From NCBI RefSeq assembly GCF_003614945.1, contig NZ_QYCZ01000001.1, forward strand, positions 1-64,000: a stretch of DNA of 64,000 nt, in the 5' to 3' direction. Below, in pieces: positions 54,427 through 62,223 of the stretch; positions within the stretch are counted from its first letter, which is position 1, and the number at the start of each line of letters is the position of its first letter. The notes beneath the pieces were generated by a model, which made no database searches, was not told the DNA's origin, and worked only from the letters and a program-made list of their open reading frames with translations. The stretch comes from Bergeyella cardium (GTDB lineage: Bacteria > Bacteroidota > Bacteroidia > Flavobacteriales > Weeksellaceae). Both the position numbers and the translations under genes were made by a program.

Positions 54427-55428
54427 ATGCCTCAAACTTTTCAGGGAAAGAAAATACTTATTGCAGTTCCGAATCACTTTGGTCTTCCAGATATTTTTAA
54501 GAAAAATCTGGAGTTTTTAGGCTTTGAGGTTTTTATATTATCAGGGGCAGAAGGTAAACAGAAAATCTCTAAAAAAGATACTCTCATTCACGGGATAAGG
54601 AAGTTTATTTTTAAGGATAAAACCTATAAGCAGAAGATAAAAAATAGCATTAATGAGAAAATTCAGCTGGATTATTTATCTACCCTTCCCATTATGGATT
54701 ATGCCCTTTTTATTCGCCCAGATTTATACAGTACTAGTATAGTAAATAGGGTAAAAAGTATCTCACAAAAGGTTGTGGCCTATCAGTGGGATGGGATTAG
54801 CCGCTACCCTCTCGTAAAGGAATACATTCATTTGTTTGATGCATTTTTTGTCTTTGATGAGAATGATTCTTTAAATTATCCCTCTACGATAAAGACGAAT
54901 AATTTCTACTTTGATTTTTTACCAGATACCATTCAGAAGTTGCAGGATGTATTTTTCATAGGTACTTATATGGAAGACAGAATAGCCGAAATCGTAAATC
55001 TGACTAAGCTACTCACAGATTTTGGACTTAAAACAAATATTAATATTGTTTGTAAAAACAAAAAGAAGGTACTTAAGTATAAAGACTCACCCGTTCATTT
55101 TATCTCTCAGGGGATAAGTTTTGAGCAGAGTATCAGAAATTCGAAGTCTTCCGATATTATTTTAGATGTTGAGAATTCCATACATCGAGGTATATCTTTC
55201 AGACCATTTGAAGCTATTGGCTATGGTAAGAAGCTCATTACAAATAATTCTCTTGTGAAGAACTATGATTTCTATCATCCGAATAATATTTATGTTATAG
55301 AAAACCGCAGTTACGAGGGTTTGGAAGATTTTCTCCATAAACCGTTTGAAACCCTCCCTTCTGAAATTCGAGAGAAGTACAGCTTTACTTCCTGGCTTCA
55401 AAATATATTATCCACCTCTCCTTTTTAA
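54427..55428 (+). CDS. Probable glycosyltransferase (GT-B-like)
   Basis: A 333-residue protein. The N-terminal half begins with KILIAVPNHFGLPDIF and has DYALFIRPDLYS. The C-terminal half has DVFFIGTYMEDRI and the glycosyltransferase-family-1-like FRPFEAIGYGKKLITNN, then YVIENRSYEGLEDFL. This suggests two Rossmann-like domains. It forms a pair with the DUF5672 gene (2-base gap), so both likely act on the same cell-surface sugar. The frame opens 7 codons earlier, but the ATG at 54427 follows the upstream stop directly. Confidence 0.72.
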   Translation: MPQTFQGKKILIAVPNHFGLPDIFKKNLEFLGFEVFILSGAEGKQKISKKDTLIHGIRKFIFKDKTYKQKIKNSINEKIQLDYLSTLPIMDYALFIRPDLYSTSIVNRVKSISQKVVAYQWDGISRYPLVKEYIHLFDAFFVFDENDSLNYPSTIKTNNFYFDFLPDTIQKLQDVFFIGTYMEDRIAEIVNLTKLLTDFGLKTNINIVCKNKKKVLKYKDSPVHFISQGISFEQSIRNSKSSDIILDVENSIHRGISFRPFEAIGYGKKLITNNSLVKNYDFYHPNNIYVIENRSYEGLEDFLHKPFETLPSEIREKYSFTSWLQNILSTSPF

Positions 55429-55455
55429 GCATTCTTTGTGCTGTAGGCATTATAG

Positions 55456-55486
55456 TTGCCCCTCAAGTTGTAGGTGATTATCTTTG
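55456..55486 (+). promoter_or_regulatory. Promoter of miaB
   Basis: TTG at 55456-55458 and exact TAnnTTTG (TATCTTTG) at 55479-55486, 20-base spacer, 30 bases before the chosen miaB start. Confidence 0.55.
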
Positions 55487-55516
55487 CAGATTATTTTAAA
55501 AAATGAATTTTGCAGA

Positions 55517-56959
55517 ATGCTACAAGAAAAGAAATATATAGATGAAACCCGCCAAGGCGAAGCCTATGCTGGGAAAGAAATAAAAGGAAATACCAAAAAA
55601 CTCTTCTTGGAGAGCTACGGCTGCCAGATGAATTTCTCAGACTCCGAAATCGTAGCCTCTATTCTCAGCGATATTGGCTATAATACCACAACCAAAGTAG
55701 AAGAGGCAGACCTCATCCTCCTCAACACCTGCTCCGTGCGAGAAAAGGCAGAGCAAACCGTAAGGATGCGCCTCTCCCAGTTTAAAAAACAAAAGGAATA
55801 CAACCCCAGCCTCACCGTCGGCGTGCTCGGATGTATGGCAGAGCGCCTCAAAACAAAACTCCTAGAAGAAGAGCAGCTCGTAGACCTCGTCGTAGGCCCA
55901 GACGCCTACCGAGACCTGCCCAACCTCCTCCGAGAAACTCAGGAAGGCAGAGACGCCATCAATGTAATGCTCTCCAAAGAGGAGACCTATGCAGACATCA
56001 GCCCCGTGAGGCTCAGCGGGAGTGGCGTTACCGCTTTTGTAACCATTACACGGGGGTGCGACAATATGTGCACCTTCTGCATCGTACCCTTTACCCGCGG
56101 TAGGGAGCGCAGCAGAGACCCACACTCCATCATCAAAGAATGCCAAGAGCTCTGGAACAATGGCTACAAGGAAGTAACCCTCCTCGGGCAGAATGTAGAC
56201 TCCTACCTCTGGTACGGGGGCGGCGCAAAGAAGGATTTCACCAAAGCCTCCCCTATGCAGCAGGCTACCGCCCTCCACTTCGCTCACCTTTTAGAGATGG
56301 TTGCCCAAGCCGTTCCCCAAATGAGAATCCGCTTCGCAACTTCCAATCCGCAAGATATGAGCATCGATGTATTTAAAATGATGGCAAAATATCCCAATAT
56401 CTGCCGATATGTACACCTCCCGATACAGTCAGGGAGCGATGCGATGCTCCGAGCAATGAACCGACAGCACACCCGCCAGCAGTATTTGGATCTGATTAAA
56501 GAGGCAAAGCTCATCGTCCCCGATATCGCTTTCTCACAAGATATAATGGTAGGATTTTCTGGTGAGACGGAGGCCGACCACCAAGATACCCTCAGCCTGA
56601 TGAAAGAAGTGGAGTACGATTATGGCTATATGTTTGCCTACTCCGAACGGCCAGGCACCCCAGCCCACAAAAAAATGCCAGACAACATCCCCGATGAGGT
56701 GAAAAAACGAAGACTCCAAGAAGTAATCGACCTCCAAGGTGAGCTCTCCTCCGCACGGATGAAAACCTATGTAGGCAAGTACCACGAAGTGCTGATAGAC
56801 GGCGAAAGCAAGAAAAATAAAAACCAATGGAAAGGGCGAAACTCCCAAAATGTGGTCGTAGTCTTCGATAAAAAACAAGGCGAGAAGCTCGGCGATTTCG
56901 TTACCGTCTTCGCTTATGATTCTACGCGCGGCACGCTCCTCGCCCGCCATGAGGCCTAA
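55517..56959 (+). CDS. miaB: tRNA-2-methylthio-N6-dimethylallyladenosine synthase
   Basis: Radical-SAM enzyme adding a methylthio group to i6A37 in tRNA. The 480-residue protein has the N-terminal cluster cysteines in LESYGCQMNF (Cys36), LLNTCSVREK and GVLGCMAERL. The radical-SAM CxxxCxxC lies in RGCDNMCTFC, and a C-terminal TRAM domain starts at about residue 415. The frame extends 11 codons upstream into the promoter, so the ATG at 55517 is chosen. This core gene has clearly higher G+C than most of the window. Confidence 0.96.
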   Translation: MLQEKKYIDETRQGEAYAGKEIKGNTKKLFLESYGCQMNFSDSEIVASILSDIGYNTTTKVEEADLILLNTCSVREKAEQTVRMRLSQFKKQKEYNPSLTVGVLGCMAERLKTKLLEEEQLVDLVVGPDAYRDLPNLLRETQEGRDAINVMLSKEETYADISPVRLSGSGVTAFVTITRGCDNMCTFCIVPFTRGRERSRDPHSIIKECQELWNNGYKEVTLLGQNVDSYLWYGGGAKKDFTKASPMQQATALHFAHLLEMVAQAVPQMRIRFATSNPQDMSIDVFKMMAKYPNICRYVHLPIQSGSDAMLRAMNRQHTRQQYLDLIKEAKLIVPDIAFSQDIMVGFSGETEADHQDTLSLMKEVEYDYGYMFAYSERPGTPAHKKMPDNIPDEVKKRRLQEVIDLQGELSSARMKTYVGKYHEVLIDGESKKNKNQWKGRNSQNVVVVFDKKQGEKLGDFVTVFAYDSTRGTLLARHEA

Positions 56960-57294
56960 CCTTTCCACACAAAAAAGAATACCCTCTCTTCAAAACAAAA
57001 TTTTTTCCCTACTTTTGGCTCACGGCTTCCAGTTGGAGATTGAGTTCTTTTTCAAAAAAATATTCGTCTTTGGAGGCTTCCTGTTTTGGGAAAAGGGTAA
57101 GCAAACCATTTTATAGTCACTATTGGCAGTAAAAAAATTGAGTAGGGAGATAATGAATATCACTCATTAATGGAGAAGCAAAGTGTAAAAACTTTATGGA
57201 TTCTAAAACTAAGAGAAAAGAGAACTCTTATAATTTTTAATTAATTGCTTGGGGTGGGTATACTACCCACTCCTTTATTTGAAAACCAAAAAAG
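56960..57294. promoter_or_regulatory. Leader region upstream of the sigma-54 activator
   Basis: A 335-base gap. It holds an exact -7 box TACTTTTG (57010-57017) and, close to the next gene, a ten-pair hairpin with one G-T pair (GGGGTGGGTA at 57251-57260 with TACCCACTCC at 57264-57273) followed by TTTATTT. If transcription begins at the box, the hairpin lies in a long untranslated leader and could attenuate; alternatively it ends the miaB transcript. Confidence 0.4.
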
Positions 57295-58617
57295 ATGGCA
57301 GATTTACAAATGATAAAAAACCGATTTGGGATTATTGGCAACTACCCCGCACTGAACCGCGCATTAGAAAAAGCGGTACAGGTAGCGCCTACGGATATCT
57401 CCGTTCTCGTCATTGGTGAGAGTGGTACGGGTAAGGAGTTTATCCCGAAAATCATACATTCCGAATCTCGCAGGAAGCATCAGCACTATATTGTGGTGAA
57501 TTGTGGTGCCATCCCCGAAGGTACGATAGATTCTGAGCTTTTTGGGCACGAGAAAGGCGCTTTTACAGGGGCTACCAGCACGAGAAAGGGCTACTTTGAG
57601 GTGGCAGACGGCGGTACGATTTTCCTCGATGAAGTCGGTGAGCTCCCCCTACAAACCCAAGTGAGACTCCTCCGAGTGCTCGAGAGCGGTGAGTTTATGA
57701 AAGTGGGCTCCTCACAAATCCAAAAGACCAATGTGAGAATCGTAGCGGCAACCAATGTGAATATGATGAATGCCATACAGGAGGGAAGGTTCCGCGAAGA
57801 CCTCTATTACCGCCTCAATACGGTGCAGGTAGATATGCCTCCACTAAGGGATAGGAAAGGCGATATTCATCTCCTGTTCAGGAAATTTGCAATAGACTTT
57901 GCCGAGAAATATAGAATGCCAGAGCTGGAGCTTTCGGAAGATGCCGTGCAATACCTCGAGAGCTACCCCTTCCCTGGAAATGTACGCCAGCTGAGAAACC
58001 TCGTGGAGCAGATGACGGTAGTGGAGCAGTCCAGAACCATCTCTGCCACTAAGCTCGCAGAATACATCCCTGCACAACCGAACCTACCCGCTGTGATAGG
58101 CAATCGCCAGAATCTGGGCAGTAGTACGACGGATTTCAGCACCGAGCGAGAGATTATGTATAAAATCCTCTTTGATATGAGGAATGATATTAATGATTTA
58201 AAATCCCTCACCTCCGAGCTTATCAAAAACCGAGGAGCGGTAGATTTCTCTACCCAAGAGCAGAACCTTATCAATAGGATTTATGCGGCAGACGGCGGTT
58301 CGGGCGCCAGCCCTCGCCTCTACTTTGAGCAAGGAATAGGGGGCAGCCCTCTCGGAGAGAATGCTCAGCCTGCGGCGTTTTATCCATCGCCCATCAGCCA
58401 TCATCCCGTAGATATCAATGAGGAGTATCACAATATAGAAGATATAGAACTGGAAGAAGCAAAAACCGATAGCCTCTCGCTACAAAACAACGAGAGAGAG
58501 CTTATCATAAAGGCATTAGAAAAACATAAAGGGCGAAGAAACCGTGCGGCAGACGAGCTCGGAATATCCCAAAGAACCCTCTACAGAAAACTGAAACAAT
58601 ACAACTTAGAATCATAA
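57295..58617 (+). CDS. Sigma-54-interacting transcriptional activator
   Basis: A 440-residue enhancer-binding protein. An AAA+ domain starts almost at the N-terminus: Walker A GESGTGKE (41-48), the sigma-54 contact loop GAFTGA (88-93), Walker B GGTIFLDEVGELP, and FREDLYYRLN. A low-complexity linker follows (about 270-390), and a Fis-type helix-turn-helix closes it (NRAADELGISQRTLYRKL). There is no receiver or sensor domain, so control must come from elsewhere. It leads a co-directional run with a membrane protein, lptE and others, which it may share a transcript with. Confidence 0.92.
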   Translation: MADLQMIKNRFGIIGNYPALNRALEKAVQVAPTDISVLVIGESGTGKEFIPKIIHSESRRKHQHYIVVNCGAIPEGTIDSELFGHEKGAFTGATSTRKGYFEVADGGTIFLDEVGELPLQTQVRLLRVLESGEFMKVGSSQIQKTNVRIVAATNVNMMNAIQEGRFREDLYYRLNTVQVDMPPLRDRKGDIHLLFRKFAIDFAEKYRMPELELSEDAVQYLESYPFPGNVRQLRNLVEQMTVVEQSRTISATKLAEYIPAQPNLPAVIGNRQNLGSSTTDFSTEREIMYKILFDMRNDINDLKSLTSELIKNRGAVDFSTQEQNLINRIYAADGGSGASPRLYFEQGIGGSPLGENAQPAAFYPSPISHHPVDINEEYHNIEDIELEEAKTDSLSLQNNERELIIKALEKHKGRRNRAADELGISQRTLYRKLKQYNLES

Positions 58618-58632
58618 TATCCCCCGAATCTT

Positions 58633-59340
58633 ATGGCTACGCTGAACATCAACCCCGTAAATTTTAAATTCTCCCAATACCTTAGCCAAGGTTGGGAGCT
58701 TTACAAGAATAATTTTGGCAATATACTGCTGGCAAGCCTCCTCACCTTTGTGATGGCATTTATCCCCTTCTGTGCAATGCTTGCCGTGGGTAATCTCTAT
58801 AAATACCTGCGAAAACTCCACAAAGGGCAAAACGCTGAGGTCTCTGAAATCTTCAACTTTGATGATTTTCTGCCTTACTTCTTCCTCCAGCTGATATTGT
58901 TTGGGATATTCTTCATATTATACATCCCTGGAATCGTGTTTTGGGTATGGGCAATTACTTCATTAGGCAAAACAGATGTGCCAAGCCTCCCCTATACCCT
59001 ATTTTATTATGCGTATGTTTTTCTTATAGCAATTATCATTATGCTCATAAGTGTTAAGATTTTCTACAGCCCTATGCTGATCTCCTTCCTTCAAGTGAAG
59101 GACATAAAGACTGCCTTGAAAGCATCTTTTATAATGACTCGTGGAGCATTCTTCCAGATACTGGGCTTTAGTTTAGTGGTAGGTCTTTTGGCATCGGTAG
59201 GATACTTTGCTTGTCTTGTGGGATTAATTTTTACACTGCCGTTCACTTATGCGTGTAATTATTTCGCCTTTGAAGATGCAGTAGAACAGATTTCTTATGA
59301 CGAAATTTCAGAAATAGGAAGCTATGATGATGCGCATTAG
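58633..59340 (+). CDS. Multi-pass membrane protein of unknown function
   Basis: A 235-residue inner-membrane protein with about five hydrophobic segments (about residues 30-52, 80-105, 115-145, 172-195 and 195-215). The N-terminal FSQYLSQGWELYKNNFGNILLASLL resembles DUF975/YckC-like integral proteins. It starts 15 bases after the activator gene, and its last 17 bases overlap the start of lptE, so the three are translationally close. The function is not known. Confidence 0.78.
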   Translation: MATLNINPVNFKFSQYLSQGWELYKNNFGNILLASLLTFVMAFIPFCAMLAVGNLYKYLRKLHKGQNAEVSEIFNFDDFLPYFFLQLILFGIFFILYIPGIVFWVWAITSLGKTDVPSLPYTLFYYAYVFLIAIIIMLISVKIFYSPMLISFLQVKDIKTALKASFIMTRGAFFQILGFSLVVGLLASVGYFACLVGLIFTLPFTYACNYFAFEDAVEQISYDEISEIGSYDDAH

Positions 59341-59854
59341 ACAGATTTTGGTTTTAGGTGCCTCCCTCCTACTCTACTCCTGCTATACCTTTACGGGCTC
59401 GTCTCTGCACAAAGATGTGAAGACGATTAAGATTAATGAGTTTGTGGATAATTCTGCGCTTAAAAATCCTACCCTCGCACAGCAGTTCTCCATAGATATG
59501 CAGAATAGATTCCTCCAAAGAACCACCCTGAAAGGCGCTACCGAAAGCCCCGATATTTTTATAGAAGGAGAAATCGTGGATTATAACCCGAGTAGCCCGG
59601 CAGCAGTCTCATCCAATACGGTGGAAAATGTTTCAGGAGGCTTTACCCAAACTTCACAGAATAAAATGACCATCACCGTAAAAGTACATTACGAGAATAA
59701 ATATGAGCCCCAAAAAAACTTTGATAGAACCTATACCGATGAAGCCGTGTTTAGCAGCGATTTAGATATTAACCAAATCGAGGCTCAGCAAACCAAAATC
59801 GTTATAGAAAGGCTCATCAATAAAATATTTAATGATATAATTGCAGATTGGTAA
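59324..59854 (+). CDS. lptE: LptE-family LPS-assembly lipoprotein
   Basis: A 176-residue outer-membrane lipoprotein (lipobox LLYSC, Cys20) of the LptE family, which plugs the LptD barrel and helps insert lipopolysaccharide into the outer leaflet. SSLHKDVKTIKINEFVDNS, ALAQQFSID-like helix and DIFIEGEIVDYNP give the family fold. Three ATG codons in a row (59324, 59327, 59330) are possible starts. It overlaps the upstream membrane-protein gene by 17 bases and is followed 3 bases later by the next gene. Confidence 0.88.
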   Translation: MMMRIRQILVLGASLLLYSCYTFTGSSLHKDVKTIKINEFVDNSALKNPTLAQQFSIDMQNRFLQRTTLKGATESPDIFIEGEIVDYNPSSPAAVSSNTVENVSGGFTQTSQNKMTITVKVHYENKYEPQKNFDRTYTDEAVFSSDLDINQIEAQQTKIVIERLINKIFNDIIADW

Positions 59855-59857
59855 AAG

Positions 59858-61330
59858 ATGATACAAGAACGAACCTTAGAGCTCCTCAAAAACCCCCAAG
59901 CCCTAACGGCAGAAGACCTCCCAGCTCTTGAGAGCGAGCTCTCGGCTTATCCCTTTATGCAAAGCCTAAGGGCAGTGCTCCTCTACGGGGTTCATAAGTA
60001 TAACCCTACAGCATACAAAGACCTCCTAAGCCTTACCGCTGCCTATACCACAGATAAAAAAATCCTCTATAAACTCATCAACCCACCAGTGGAGGTTCCA
60101 CTTCCACTTATTGATGATAAAATAGAAGAGGCAGTGCCTCCGCTTCCACTTATTGATGAGGTAAAAAAAGAGGTAGAGCCTCCGATTATTGAAGAAAAAA
60201 TCAATGATGAATTACTTGTTGCTGTTGAAGAAGAAATCAATGATAAAACACCTGTGGCTGTTAATGATGAAGAAATAAAAGCAGTGGAGCCTCCACTTCC
60301 GCTTATTGATGATGAAATGGAAGAGGCAAAGCCTCCAATTGTTGAGAAAGTAAAAAAAGAGGTAGTGCCTCTAAAAATGGAAGTAGGGGAGACAGAAGTT
60401 TATATTCCAAAGGCTGAGCCTAAGAATAAGTATGAAGAGGAAAGGCTGAGCCTTATAGCAGAGGTGGAAGCAAAGATGGCGAGGAAAAAGAATGCAGCAC
60501 CAGTAGTTCGCCAAGAAGAAGACGAAGTATCTAATACGGATATTAATTTCAGTGAAGCAGAAAGGGCATTGCAGGAGGAAACCCCTGTTTCGGAGCCATT
60601 AAAAACCGAAGAAAAGCCAAAAGACGCCCTCCCAGAGGGAGAAATTCAGGAGGAGTATTCGGTGCCATCACCCTCAGCTTGGAAGCCATTGAGCTTTTTA
60701 CAAAACACACCCGATGCGCTTATTTCAGAAAAAAAATCGGAAGAGGCAATAGCCCCTCCAATAGAAACTAAGAAAGTAAGCGATGTGCCAGAGGTGGAGA
60801 TCTCTTCATCAGAAGAAAAAGCACCTTCCCCATCGGATGAGCACAAAAGCCCAGTGATAAGCATCTCATTCATTTCAGAAAATGAGGAAATTTTTCAGGA
60901 AGAGGAGCATTCCTCCGAGATTGAAGCTGTCCCATCTTCGGAAGAAGATAAGCCTCAGAGCAATGTACCTGAATTTATCAATACTTGGCAGAGCTGGCTG
61001 AAATTGGATAAAATAGCTGCGGTAGAGGAGCAGGAAATCAAGGCAGCTCAAAGTATAGAGGAAATCAAGAGCAAGGCAATAGATACCTTTATAGAGAATA
61101 ACCCAAAAATCAGCAAACTGAAAGAGGAGAACGATTTTATTTTAAAAGAAAAGAGCGATGATATCTCCCACCTGATGACAGAAACTCTTGCCAATCTCTA
61201 CCTTGACCAGAGGCTCTATGCAAAAGCGATAAATGCTTTTGAATTATTATCAGAGAAGCACCCTGAAAAAAAGGACTACTTCCAGCAGCGAATAAAAGAA
61301 GTAAAAGAAATCAGGCAGGGGAAAGCCTAA
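59858..61330 (+). CDS. Repeat-rich acidic protein with TPR-like C-terminus
   Basis: A 490-residue protein with no signal peptide. The N-terminal 75 residues (ESELSAYPFMQSLRAVLLYG) form a conserved helical head. The middle (about 75-370) is a Pro/Glu/Lys-rich, probably disordered region with repeats of the type PPLPLIDDxxEEA and VEPPIVEKVKKEV. The C-terminal 60 residues (LANLYLDQRLYAKAINAFELLSEKHP) are a TPR-like hairpin. It lies between lptE and a TatD gene, touching the latter. A scaffold role is plausible; the function is unknown. Confidence 0.72.
   Translation: MIQERTLELLKNPQALTAEDLPALESELSAYPFMQSLRAVLLYGVHKYNPTAYKDLLSLTAAYTTDKKILYKLINPPVEVPLPLIDDKIEEAVPPLPLIDEVKKEVEPPIIEEKINDELLVAVEEEINDKTPVAVNDEEIKAVEPPLPLIDDEMEEAKPPIVEKVKKEVVPLKMEVGETEVYIPKAEPKNKYEEERLSLIAEVEAKMARKKNAAPVVRQEEDEVSNTDINFSEAERALQEETPVSEPLKTEEKPKDALPEGEIQEEYSVPSPSAWKPLSFLQNTPDALISEKKSEEAIAPPIETKKVSDVPEVEISSSEEKAPSPSDEHKSPVISISFISENEEIFQEEEHSSEIEAVPSSEEDKPQSNVPEFINTWQSWLKLDKIAAVEEQEIKAAQSIEEIKSKAIDTFIENNPKISKLKEENDFILKEKSDDISHLMTETLANLYLDQRLYAKAINAFELLSEKHPEKKDYFQQRIKEVKEIRQGKA
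60085..60375 (+). repeat. In-gene tandem-like repeat (PPLPLIDD units)
   Basis: Three copies of a unit encoding (V/P)PLPLID(D/E) with EEA or KKE spacers, at about 60090, 60138 and 60291, mixed with EEIND repeats. Copy number may vary between strains. Confidence 0.6.
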
Positions 61331-61953
61331 TGATGATGTTTTTTGATTTTCACCATCACGCAAAAGACAAGCAGGGGATTTATAATCTCAATTTTTTAGA
61401 AAACCCTGTAGAGACGGCTTTTTCTGTGGGGTTTCACCCTAAGGACTTAGATTTTATTACAGAAAAATCTTGGGAATGGTTTAAGAAAAGCAGTTTGAGT
61501 GCTCATTGCCTTGCCATAGGAGAATGCGGCTTAGATGCTTTTGTCCCCACAAGTGAAAAGGAGCAGGAAGAGGTTTTTAGTCGGCAGATTCTTTGGGCAA
61601 ATGAAATCCAGAAGCCCGTGATTATTCACTGTGTAAGGAGGTTTTCTGAGCTGCTAAGATTTAGTAAAATCGCGAGAGTTCCTTTAATCATTCACGGATT
61701 CAATAAAAAGGAAACAATTGCCAAAGGGCTTTTGGATAAGGGTTTTTATCTTTCTTTTGGCAGAGCGGTGCTCCACAATCTCTCTTTGCAGGAGATTGTA
61801 AAGAATACACCGATAGACCGATTTTTTTTAGAAACAGATAATACAGATTTCAATATTGAGGATTTGTACCGTAAAGTTGCAGCTTTAAAAGGCATCAGCT
61901 TGGAAGATTTGCAGGAAAAAATCTTACAAAACAGGCTGAGAATGGGCTTTTAA
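61330..61953 (+). CDS. TatD-family metal-dependent hydrolase
   Basis: A 207-residue TIM-barrel hydrolase of the TatD DNase family. Metal ligands are seen in FFDFHHH near the N-terminus, the Glu in AIGECGLDA, the His in KPVIIHCVRR and IIHGFN, and the Asp in FLETDNTDF. Family members act as 3'-5' DNases or in RNA/protein quality control. It is shorter than E. coli TatD. Its start overlaps the previous stop by one base (TAATG), which indicates coupled translation. Confidence 0.88.
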   Translation: MMMFFDFHHHAKDKQGIYNLNFLENPVETAFSVGFHPKDLDFITEKSWEWFKKSSLSAHCLAIGECGLDAFVPTSEKEQEEVFSRQILWANEIQKPVIIHCVRRFSELLRFSKIARVPLIIHGFNKKETIAKGLLDKGFYLSFGRAVLHNLSLQEIVKNTPIDRFFLETDNTDFNIEDLYRKVAALKGISLEDLQEKILQNRLRMGF

Positions 61954-62005
61954 AGTCTTTTAAATAAATTATTTATCTATCCATTATTAAAAAATTAACA
62001 AAAAT

Positions 62006-62028
62006 AAGGGGAATTATTCCTCTTTTTT
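62006..62028 (+). terminator. Probable terminator of the lptE-tatD run
   Basis: AGGGGAAT and ATTCCTCT pair with one mismatch around a single T, followed by a T-run. It directly precedes the promoter of the thiamine-type receptor. Confidence 0.5.
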
Positions 62029-62029
62029 A

Positions 62030-62037
62030 TATTTTTG
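62030..62037 (+). promoter_or_regulatory. -7 promoter box of the riboswitch-controlled receptor
   Basis: Exact TAnnTTTG (TATTTTTG). Transcription from here would begin just before the TPP aptamer. Confidence 0.5.
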
Positions 62038-62040
62038 TGC

Positions 62041-62118
62041 TGTCTCAAAGGGGTGCTGTAAAAGGCTGAGATTATACCCATAGAACTTGGGCTGGTAATG
62101 CAGTCTAAGGAAAAGAAG
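62041..62118 (+). promoter_or_regulatory. TPP riboswitch (THI element)
   Basis: The conserved aptamer pieces are in order: GGGGTGC (62050s), GGCTGAGATTATACCC (62074-62089, the pyrimidine sensor), GAACTTGGGCTGGTAATGC (62092-62102 region) and a closing AAGGAAAAG. It lies about 105 bases before the receptor start. TPP riboswitches bind thiamine pyrophosphate and turn genes off. The expression platform is not certain; no strong terminator follows, so translational control is likely. Confidence 0.9.
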
Positions 62119-62223
62119 CTAAATGAGTGGCTTGTTTTTGCTGTTGGGTTGCAAAGACAGGCTTTATTTTTTAATTCCATAAAATAATTACCTCTTTTAT
62201 TTTACAAAAACTTTCATTTTGTA

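Noticed and set aside
55831-56103. An Arg/Pro-rich frame inside miaB
   Set aside because: A by-product of the G+C-rich codons of miaB, with no independent start signals.
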